Assembly: GCA_004376205.1 (NCBI GenBank)
Contig: SOKG01000169.1
Coordinates: 1-5,519, forward strand
Length of the DNA stretch: 5,519 bases
Source: Dehalococcoidia bacterium
GTDB lineage: Bacteria > Chloroflexota > Dehalococcoidia > SZUA-161
Reading direction: 5' to 3'
Positions 1 through 5,519 of this stretch are shown here, piece after piece (position 1 is the first letter of the stretch; the number at the start of each line of letters is the position of its first letter). Below the pieces are notes generated by a model. The model had not been told where the DNA came from. It searched no databases and saw only the letters and a list, made by a program, of their open reading frames with translations. Position numbers and translations under genes: made by a program.

Positions 1-971
1 TGAGGCTTGCAGAGGACCTCGATTACTTCAAGAAACTGCGCGACCTCCAAGCATGGCTATATCTCCAATTCGACGGTGTCACCCCTGAACCCTATGTGGA
101 AATGAGGGGTCGCAACGTGTGGCCGCTGAAGCAGAAGGTCTTTGAGAACGCCAGAAAGATAGGGTATAACAAGATTGCACTCATCCCCACCCTGGCAAAG
201 GGAGTCAATGACCATCAGGTCGGCGACATGATAAGATATTCCGCAGAGAACTCAGATGTAATCAAGTTCCTTGTCTTTCAGCCAGTCAGCTTTTCGGGAA
301 GAATAGACCGAACCAAGTTGAAGGAGATGAGAATAACCAACTCAGATGTTATGAGACTGGCCGAGGAGCAAACAGGTGGCGAAATCAAGAAGAGCGATTT
401 CTTCACAATTCCGATGAACCAGACAATGGCCAAAATGATGACCAAGGGGGGCCAGCATCAGGATTTCTGCGTTCACCCCCATTGTGGGTTAATAACCGTC
501 GTCGATCATTCGAAAGGCAAGCTCGATCCCATACCGCGCTACGTAAGGAATGAACAGTTCCATGCCAAAATGAGTAGATCCTTTGAACTCAACAAGTCCA
601 GGCCTGCAATAATGTGGGACCTTGTCACCAGCTTGATAAGGTACGTCAGTCCCAGGCTGTGGCTCAAGTTCCTGCCAGTTCTGTTGATGACCAAAGGGAA
701 GAAGTCTGTACGAACTGTGCTTACGGAGTGGCTTCCAGGACAATGGCTTACAATAGGGATCATGCATTTTATGGACCCATACAATTTCGACTTGGACAGA
801 ACTCAGAACTGCGCCCTTCACTTTGGAGTTATTGACAAGGAAGGAAAACCCAGATTGATCCCTTTCTGCTCCATGAACAGCATCCATAGGTCAGCCCTAT
901 CCGATGGAAAAGGCGAACTGAGAGAAGCGAGCTTGGATGTTGTCGCCAAAGCTCCTGAACGGGCAACATAG
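1..971 (+). CDS. Radical SAM protein, MJ0619/Tes-like, C-terminal part (5' end outside window)
   Basis: The frame is open from base 3 to the TAG at 969-971 (322 codons). The GTG at 96 is internal: family-like sequence (LQFDGVTPEPYVEMRGR) runs straight through it, so the true start and the CxxxCxxC radical SAM cluster loop lie upstream of the window. Recognisable family blocks are a GVNDHQVGD segment at 201-227, FQPVSFSGRI at 276-305, a RITNSDVMRLAEEQTGGEI segment at 333-389, FCVHPHCG at 468-491, and a C-terminal NCALHFG/IPFCSMN pair at 807-878. These match my memory of the MJ0619 group, which includes archaeal tetraether lipid synthase, an enzyme that joins lipid chain ends by radical chemistry and binds extra iron-sulfur clusters. 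The four cysteines in these blocks are candidate auxiliary-cluster ligands. The real substrate here is unknown. A different lipid- or pterin-type radical reaction is possible. The class call is firm; the Tes-like function is tentative. recO follows after about 15 bp in the same direction. Confidence 0.8.
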   Translation, partial: RLAEDLDYFKKLRDLQAWLYLQFDGVTPEPYVEMRGRNVWPLKQKVFENARKIGYNKIALIPTLAKGVNDHQVGDMIRYSAENSDVIKFLVFQPVSFSGRIDRTKLKEMRITNSDVMRLAEEQTGGEIKKSDFFTIPMNQTMAKMMTKGGQHQDFCVHPHCGLITVVDHSKGKLDPIPRYVRNEQFHAKMSRSFELNKSRPAIMWDLVTSLIRYVSPRLWLKFLPVLLMTKGKKSVRTVLTEWLPGQWLTIGIMHFMDPYNFDLDRTQNCALHFGVIDKEGKPRLIPFCSMNSIHRSALSDGKGELREASLDVVAKAPERAT

Positions 972-986
972 CCGCCCTGAACTGTG

Positions 987-1742
987 ATGGCCAGGCCACG
1001 TGTATATAAGACCGAGGCGATTGTTCTCAAGCGAAACAATCTGGGCGAAGCAGACAGCATCATCACCCTCTACACCCCAAACTTGGGCAAGATCAGGGCA
1101 GTAGCAAAAGGAGTACGAAGACCGAAGAGCAAGCTCGGCGGACACCTCGACCTCTTGACTCAAAGTGCTTTGCTCCTAGCTCAGGGACGGAACCTGGATA
1201 TCATCACCCAGAGCCAGATGATCGAGAGCTTTCTTCCCCTGAAGAGCGACCTCAGGCATATAAGCTGTGCCCTCTACCTCGCAGAGCTAGTGGACCAATT
1301 CACTGCAGAGCAGGTTGAGAACCATCCTATCTACGAACTGCTGCATACCAGCCTGCTTTGGCTTTGCCGGACACGCAACTGCGAGCTTGTCCTCAGGCAC
1401 TTTGAGCTCCAACTTCTAAGACACCTCGGCTACCAGCCGGAGCTTTACCAATGCCTGGGCTGCAAATCACCCCTTGCGCCGCAAAGGAATCTGTTCAGCG
1501 CCAGCAGCGGAGGCGCCCTTTGTCCCGACTGCGCTAGGAATGAACCTGCGGTCCGCCCTATTTCGGTCGATGCCCTCAAGGTGATGAGATTCCTCATTAG
1601 TAGCGACCATGCCTCTGCCGGACGACTGCGAATGAGCCGCGATTTGTCCCAAGAGGTGGAGCAATTGATTAGGTGGTATATCCGCTATCTTCTGGAGCGT
1701 GAGGTGAAATCCCTGGAGTTCCTGGATCATCTACAGGAGTAG
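987..1742 (+). CDS. recO: DNA repair protein RecO
   Basis: RecO binds single-stranded DNA and, with RecR, loads RecA onto SSB-coated DNA in the RecF recombination pathway. The 251-residue product has the usual family length. The N-terminal OB-fold (about residues 1-80) starts with the typical block ARPRVYKTEAIVLKR and continues with GEADSIITLYTP and a GKIRAVAKGVRRPKSK segment. A helical region follows. A zinc site is visible as CLGC (C156, C159) and CPDC (C179, C182), the four-cysteine form found in many but not all RecO proteins. The start could be GTG 984 or ATG 987; ATG is preferred because homologues begin just before the RPR motif. No good Shine-Dalgarno is seen in front of either, which fits translation coupled to the radical SAM gene ending 15 bp upstream. 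The TAG stop at 1740-1742 lies inside a palindromic repeat. Confidence 0.95.
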   Translation: MARPRVYKTEAIVLKRNNLGEADSIITLYTPNLGKIRAVAKGVRRPKSKLGGHLDLLTQSALLLAQGRNLDIITQSQMIESFLPLKSDLRHISCALYLAELVDQFTAEQVENHPIYELLHTSLLWLCRTRNCELVLRHFELQLLRHLGYQPELYQCLGCKSPLAPQRNLFSASSGGALCPDCARNEPAVRPISVDALKVMRFLISSDHASAGRLRMSRDLSQEVEQLIRWYIRYLLEREVKSLEFLDHLQE

Positions 1743-1768
1743 GGAGCGAACCTGTGTGTTCGCCCTCA
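1738..1768. repeat. Palindromic repeat A, copy 1, overlapping the recO stop
   Basis: This 31-bp unit is repeated identically at 1775-1805, giving a 37-bp period. It can fold as a hairpin: GCGAAC (1746-1751) pairs with GTTCGC (1758-1763) around a 6-base loop, and the stem extends through flanking AGGG/CCCT with one or two bulged bases. Its left end contains the recO stop codon. It resembles the small dispersed TAGGGGCGAAC-type palindromes that I recall from many environmental bacterial genomes. No protein is encoded. Confidence 0.85.
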
Positions 1769-1774
1769 GCCCTC

Positions 1775-1805
1775 AGTAGGGAGCGAACCTGTGTGTTCGC
1801 CCTCA
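1775..1805. repeat. Palindromic repeat A, copy 2
   Basis: This is an exact copy of the unit at 1738-1768, with the same hairpin (GCGAAC at 1783-1788, GTTCGC at 1795-1800). Short heptamer duplications sit between and after the copies: CCCTCAG twice at 1763-1776 and CCTCAAT twice at 1801-1814. This suggests slippage or stepwise growth of the block. Confidence 0.85.
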
Positions 1806-1815
1806 ATCCTCAATC

Positions 1816-1848
1816 GGGGCAGACACTTGACTACATAGGGGCAGACAC
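1816..1848. repeat. Direct repeat GGGGCAGACAC (half copy plus left part of repeat B)
   Basis: The 11-mer GGGGCAGACAC occurs at 1816-1826 and again at 1838-1848, a 22-bp spacing. The first copy lacks its matching right arm, so it reads as a decayed or half element beside the intact palindrome that starts at 1836. Confidence 0.75.
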
Positions 1849-1863
1849 AAAGGTCTGCCCCTA
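1836..1863. repeat. Perfect palindrome B (11-bp stem), possible bidirectional terminator
   Basis: TAGGGGCAGAC (1836-1846) is the exact reverse complement of GTCTGCCCCTA (1853-1863), with the loop ACAAAG. The right arm carries the TAG stop (minus strand) of the polyprenyl synthase gene. It lies between two convergent genes, where a bidirectional terminator would be useful, and the stem is GC-rich. No run of T follows it on either strand, so a classical intrinsic terminator is not supported. The repeat call is firm; a termination role is a guess. Confidence 0.8.
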
Positions 1864-2835
1864 CTTCTGGCGCTCAACTACATAGTCCGTCAGTTCCAAT
1901 AGCGCCCGCTGGCAGGGGCTTTCCGGGAATATTTCCAATGCGCGATATGCCTCAGCGGTGAAATCCTGTGCAACGCGATAGCATTCAGGGACAATCTCCG
2001 AACTGCGTATCATCTCGATGGCTAGCTCGAGGTTCTGCTCCTTTTCTCTCTTTTCGAATATGGCCCTAATTGGGTTGCTATCCGGGTATTGCTCTTTGAG
2101 CAAGATCGCCGGGAGCGTTAAGTGCCCCTGTAACAGGTCGCTTGCCACTGGCTTGCCCAGCTCCTCCTCCCCGGCAGTAAAGTCCAGGATATCATCGACG
2201 ATCTGGAAGGCCATTCCTAGGTTATAGCCGTAGCTCCTCAGGGCTTGTATTGCCTCCTCCGAAGCCTCAGCGACTATCCCACCTGACTCGGTAGCCATTG
2301 AAAACAGAGAAGCGGTCTTATTGCCAATCCTCCTCAAATAGCTTTGGCGTGTCTGGTTCTGGTCAAAGCTGGTGAAGCTCTCCTCCAATTCACCAGTACA
2401 CAAAGCCGTGAGTGTTTGTGCAAAAAGCCTGTCCGCTCTAATATTGCATGCCTGAGAGACCAACTCAGCAGCCTTAGAGAAAAGGTAATCTCCGGCCAGA
2501 GTGGCTATACCCCAGCCCCAAATGTTGGCGGCTGTTGGTTTGCCGCGACGCCTATGTGAAAGGTCAATGGTATCGTCGTGCACCAGGGTAGCCGTGTGAA
2601 GCAGCTCAACACCAGTCGCCACAGGGATAAGCAAATCAAGGTTACAACCATCCTTGAGCTTGCCCGTGAGCAAAGTCAGCGCTGGACGAAGGCGCTTGCC
2701 ACCACTACTCACGATGTAGCCCAATAGCTCCGCAAGCCAAGGGTAATCTACGTCGGCTACCGCCTTAATCCCCTCCTCTACAAGAACAATCTCACTTTCT
2801 ACAGGGGCGAACAGCGAATCTCTCAAATTGCCCAT
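1861..2835 (-). CDS. Trans-polyprenyl diphosphate synthase (long-chain type)
   Basis: This enzyme condenses isopentenyl diphosphate units onto an allylic diphosphate to make an all-trans polyprenyl diphosphate, typically the side chain of menaquinone or ubiquinone. At 324 residues it has normal family length. Visible motifs are GGKRLRP (45-51), the first Asp-rich motif DDTID (D87, D88, D91) followed by RRRGKPT, and the second Asp-rich motif DDILD (D214, D215, D218) with GKPVASDL just after it (K229, D233). The fifth residue before the first Asp is the small A82; in this family a small residue there leaves the product pocket open, which points to a chain longer than C20. The exact length cannot be read, so ispB/hepT-type naming is withheld. 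ATG 2833-2835 is supported by an AGGA eight bases upstream. The gene follows the RND pump by 18 bp and ends at a palindrome. Confidence 0.94.
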   Translation of the reverse strand: MGNLRDSLFAPVESEIVLVEEGIKAVADVDYPWLAELLGYIVSSGGKRLRPALTLLTGKLKDGCNLDLLIPVATGVELLHTATLVHDDTIDLSHRRRGKPTAANIWGWGIATLAGDYLFSKAAELVSQACNIRADRLFAQTLTALCTGELEESFTSFDQNQTRQSYLRRIGNKTASLFSMATESGGIVAEASEEAIQALRSYGYNLGMAFQIVDDILDFTAGEEELGKPVASDLLQGHLTLPAILLKEQYPDSNPIRAIFEKREKEQNLELAIEMIRSSEIVPECYRVAQDFTAEAYRALEIFPESPCQRALLELTDYVVERQK

Positions 2836-2843
2836 TCTAGAGT

Positions 2844-2847
2844 TCCT
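2844..2847 (-). promoter_or_regulatory. Ribosome binding site of the polyprenyl synthase gene
   Basis: On the minus strand the sequence reads GCAGGAACTCTAGA then ATG. AGGA lies eight bases before the start codon, inside the 18-bp gap after the RND stop. This fixes the start and shows that the gene can be translated independently on a shared message. Confidence 0.7.
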
Positions 2848-2853
2848 GCTAAC

Positions 2854-5519
2854 CTAGCTAGCTCTGGCTCTTCGCCGGCGCAAACCATCAACCAGGCTAT
2901 AGACCACCGGAATGACCAGCAGAGTCAGAAGAGTAGAGCTGAACAGCCCGCCGATGACCACCACCGCTAGCTCGCCGGCTATGAGGGTGCCTCCGCCCAG
3001 TCCGAAAGCCAGCGGCAGCATGGCAAACATAGTGGTCAACGCTGTCATCAAGATCGGGCGCAGCCGTGTCCGTCCCCCTTCAACCAAAGCGTCGTAGGTA
3101 TTCATCCCCTGTTTACGCAGCTGCTCCACCAAAGCGATGAGCACGATAGCGTTGGTGAGGACAATGCCCACCAGCAGCAACACGCCCATCATCCCCGAAA
3201 TACCCAGTGTGTAGCCAGCGATAAGCAGCGCCAGCAGAGCGCCGATGGATGCCAGCGGGAGACTGATCATGATAATCAGAGGATTGAGTATCGAGCGCAT
3301 CGTGACCACCAATATCAGGTAGGCAATCCCTATGGCAATCATTATAGCGATGCCCATGCGGGAGAAGCCCTCCGCCATCTCCTCCATCACCCCACCCGCG
3401 CGTATCTCGACCCCCTCGATACCGAGAGCGTCAATCTCGTCTTCAACGGCGTCGATCTCATCCTCAACGAGCCTGTTCACCGCACCCACATTCTTCGCAG
3501 TTATCTCGCCGACGATACTGGCAGAGAGCTTCTTGTCGATATGGCCGATGTGAGTCGGACCTTCCACAAGCGCTACGTCGGCCACATCTGCCAAAGCCAG
3601 AGACGGAGGCAGGCCCAACCTCAGTGCACTAGCAGTGGCCTCAGGGTTCTCCGCTTCATACAGACCCATGGCCACGCCTTTGATGAAGACTCCGTAACTG
3701 TCGCCATCTACGTTAACTGCCACGTTGGGCAGAGACCAACCCCTCCTCAGCAATGATACTTCATTTTGCAATTGCTGCAGTTCTTGCTCTGTCAGCCCCA
3801 GCGCTTCTATCTTGCTAGAATCCAACTGGATGTAGAGCTTAGGCACAACCATAGTGAGATCAGTCTCAAGGTTAGAAATGTCTTCGATCTCTTCGAGACG
3901 TTCATAGAGCAATCCTGCCGCCAGATTGACTTCAGCGGAAGACTCGCCTATGACGGAGATATCCAGTCCGCTGCCGAATCCCATCTGGCCGCCTTGCGCC
4001 TCGTCGCCAGACAGCACAGTGACGTAGTCTCCCAACATGAGCCCCTCGATGCCAAGCTCCAGGTCCTCCTGTTCCTTTGGCTCATTCGCACCAGGGTCGA
4101 GAAGGACGGTGATCTCGGCAGTATTGTCGCCGCCGCCCATGGCGGCGCTCATAGCGGCATGCACCGAAGTTGTGGAGGTGCCAATAGTGGTATGGTAGAT
4201 TTCGATCGCATCGTTGTCAGCCAGTAGTGCCTCGATTGATGCGGCTACCTCACCGGTGGTCCCGCTATCGGTCCCGGAGGGCAGCTCGATCTCCACAATC
4301 AGCATCTTCTCGCCCATGCCGGGTATGAAGGAAGTGCCAATCATTGAGATTAGACCCAAACTGCCAAAGAAGAGCACGCCGGCAACTACCAAAGTGATAA
4401 CGCGATGGCCCAGCGCCCATTTGAGCGATGGGATGTACAGCTTCTGATACCATGTTTCTCCAACCTCTTCCTCTTCCTCCTCCTCCTTCTTCGTGCCAAC
4501 GAACCATTTGGAGAAGGCGGGCACTACCATCAATGCCACCAGAAGTGAAGCGATCAGGGCAAAGGTTATGGTCAAGGCAAATGGCATAAACAGCTCGCCC
4601 ACGATGCCACCCACGAACGCCAAAGGTATGAAGATGGCCACTGTGGCCAGGGTGGAGGAGGTGATCGGACCCGCTATCTCCTTTGAACCGTTAATAGAAG
4701 CATCCCTGAAGCCCTCGCCCCGCTTCATACGGCGGTATACGACCTCGGCAACGACGATGCTGTTGTCGATCAGCCGGCCCACAGCGATAGCCATCGCGCT
4801 CAAAGTGAGCAGATTGATAGTTATGCCGGAGAAATACATCGCCAGGAAGCCGATCACGATGCTGAACGGAATAGACATCGCAGTGACCAGTGAAGCGCGA
4901 AAGGCCGCCCGGCCCAGGAGTACAGTCACAGTCGCCTGAGCCGCGCGGCTGAGCGCCATGTTTCTCAGTTGCCCTATGCTCTTCTCAATGAACTCCGACT
5001 GGTCAAACACCGGGGTTAGCTCTAGCTCAACCTCATCCCCAAGACTTCTCTGTAGTTCCCCCTCGATTTCTTCCGCCTTAGCCACTACCGCATTGGCTAC
5101 ATCAACAGTGTTGGCATCTTTTTCCTTCATCACCGCAATGCCAACGCTGGGCAGGCCATTGGTCCTGGTGATCCTCGTCCCCGGCGCCGGGCCCTGGACG
5201 ACGTCAGCTACGTCTCCCAGCACCACAGCGTCAACCCCCATCGCCGCGTTCTCGATGTCACCCAGGGAGTCGTACTCAGGGACCAAAGAAAGGAGCCCGA
5301 AGATCTGATACATTGAGATGCCGAACTGGTTCATCTTCCCGGGATCAGGGCTGATCAACACCTGCTCCTTTTCGCCACCCTCAGTCTCCACATCGGCAAT
5401 GTCCTCGACACTAGCCAGCTCGGGCACGACCCGCGTTTGAGCGATAGCCCCCAGTTGCGCTGAGGGCAGGTCACCCATCAGGCTGAAGATCACCAGCGGC
5501 ATCATGCTGGGATCGAGAC
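2854..5519 (-). CDS. RND efflux transporter, HAE1/AcrB-like (N-terminus outside window)
   Basis: This is a membrane antiporter subunit that exports hydrophobic compounds or lipids using the ion gradient. The frame is open to the right edge (…DPSMMPLV…), so the methionine at 5503-5505 is internal. About 888 codons are present, against roughly 1030-1050 for the family; TM1 and the first part of the porter domain are missing. Counting from that methionine, TM2-TM6 lie at about 183-331, TM7 at 367-387, the second periplasmic porter region at 390-713, and TM8-TM12 at 716-872. Family blocks include RTNGLPSVGIAVMKEKDANT, FDQSEFIEKSI, SIPFSIVIGF, GGGDNTAEITVLLDP and GGRTRLRPILMTAL. The TM4 relay pair is D247-N248 rather than Asp-Asp, and the TM10 lysine of AcrB is T784. 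A cytoplasmic KK plus seven-Glu stretch (339-347) lies between TM6 and TM7. No partner adaptor protein is visible; it may lie upstream. Substrate is unknown. The polyprenyl synthase gene follows in the same transcript direction. Confidence 0.93.
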   Translation of the reverse strand, partial: LDPSMMPLVIFSLMGDLPSAQLGAIAQTRVVPELASVEDIADVETEGGEKEQVLISPDPGKMNQFGISMYQIFGLLSLVPEYDSLGDIENAAMGVDAVVLGDVADVVQGPAPGTRITRTNGLPSVGIAVMKEKDANTVDVANAVVAKAEEIEGELQRSLGDEVELELTPVFDQSEFIEKSIGQLRNMALSRAAQATVTVLLGRAAFRASLVTAMSIPFSIVIGFLAMYFSGITINLLTLSAMAIAVGRLIDNSIVVAEVVYRRMKRGEGFRDASINGSKEIAGPITSSTLATVAIFIPLAFVGGIVGELFMPFALTITFALIASLLVALMVVPAFSKWFVGTKKEEEEEEEVGETWYQKLYIPSLKWALGHRVITLVVAGVLFFGSLGLISMIGTSFIPGMGEKMLIVEIELPSGTDSGTTGEVAASIEALLADNDAIEIYHTTIGTSTTSVHAAMSAAMGGGDNTAEITVLLDPGANEPKEQEDLELGIEGLMLGDYVTVLSGDEAQGGQMGFGSGLDISVIGESSAEVNLAAGLLYERLEEIEDISNLETDLTMVVPKLYIQLDSSKIEALGLTEQELQQLQNEVSLLRRGWSLPNVAVNVDGDSYGVFIKGVAMGLYEAENPEATASALRLGLPPSLALADVADVALVEGPTHIGHIDKKLSASIVGEITAKNVGAVNRLVEDEIDAVEDEIDALGIEGVEIRAGGVMEEMAEGFSRMGIAIMIAIGIAYLILVVTMRSILNPLIIMISLPLASIGALLALLIAGYTLGISGMMGVLLLVGIVLTNAIVLIALVEQLRKQGMNTYDALVEGGRTRLRPILMTALTTMFAMLPLAFGLGGGTLIAGELAVVVIGGLFSSTLLTLLVIPVVYSLVDGLRRRRARAS
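3427..3468 (-). repeat. 21-bp in-frame tandem duplication (VEDEIDA twice) in the RND gene
   Basis: Two adjacent 21-bp units encode the same seven residues, VEDEIDA (680-686 and 687-693 of the visible RND protein). They differ only at four synonymous third positions. The duplication lies in the second periplasmic region shortly before TM8 and lengthens an acidic segment there. Confidence 0.75.

Noticed and set aside
96..98. GTG as the start of the radical SAM gene
   Set aside because: Conserved family sequence continues upstream in frame to base 3 and the radical SAM cluster motif would be lost, so it is an internal valine.
489..887. 132-codon minus-strand open frame
   Set aside because: Antisense to the radical SAM gene, whose reading frame carries clear conserved motifs.
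1738..1805. Possible mini CRISPR array (two repeats, short spacer)
   Set aside because: The interval between copies is only 6 bp, there is no spacer of normal length, and no cas gene is visible; the units are hairpin-forming intergenic palindromes.
2854..2861. CTAGCTAG palindrome at the RND stop codon as an operator or terminator
   Set aside because: Eight bases of palindrome are too short, with no stem-loop or T run, and it overlaps the stop codon by ordinary sequence.
3766..4227. 153-codon open frame on the plus strand
   Set aside because: It lies fully antisense to the well-supported RND gene, has no recognisable family motif, and is explained as a shadow frame of the GC-rich coding strand.
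4493..4939. 148-codon open frame on the plus strand
   Set aside because: Antisense to RND transmembrane segments; its Thr/Ala/Ile-rich composition is the mirror of the real codons and no family is recognisable.
5503..5505. ATG as the start of the RND gene
   Set aside because: The frame stays open to the window edge with family-like residues (LDPS) and the N-terminal transmembrane helix would be missing.

Overview
The window looks like bacterial chromosome, most plausibly from an uncultured Chloroflexota/Dehalococcoidia-type organism. That placement is an inference. It rests on a bacterial RecO, an HAE1-type RND pump of the kind seen in Gram-positives and Chloroflexota, moderate GC, and short TAGGGGC-type palindromic repeats. 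No rRNA or marker gene is present to confirm it. No tRNA, CRISPR array, insertion sequence or phage gene is visible.

Layout: two plus-strand genes meet two minus-strand genes head-on. On the plus strand (1-971) is the C-terminal part of a radical SAM enzyme that resembles the MJ0619/tetraether lipid synthase (Tes) group. It is followed after about 15 bp by recO (987-1742), a recombinational repair mediator with a four-cysteine zinc site. The convergent gap (about 1743-1860) is only 118 bp and is almost entirely palindromic repeat sequence: two 31-bp copies of one element at 37-bp period, then a half copy and a perfect 11-bp-stem hairpin of a second, related element. The outer ends of these repeats supply the TAG stop codons of both flanking genes.

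On the minus strand, read from right to left, is the last ~888 codons of an RND-family efflux transporter (2854-5519, N-terminus off the right edge). Eighteen bases downstream is a long-chain trans-polyprenyl diphosphate synthase (1861-2835) with its own ribosome binding site, so the two are probably co-transcribed.

Together the window holds one isoprenoid chain-building enzyme and one radical SAM enzyme from a family known in archaea to join lipid chains, separated by recO. Whether they work in one lipid pathway cannot be settled here. The four genes are otherwise ordinary families. The most unusual points are the Tes-like radical SAM enzyme in a bacterial context, the repeat-derived stop codons, and an altered proton-relay signature in the RND pump.
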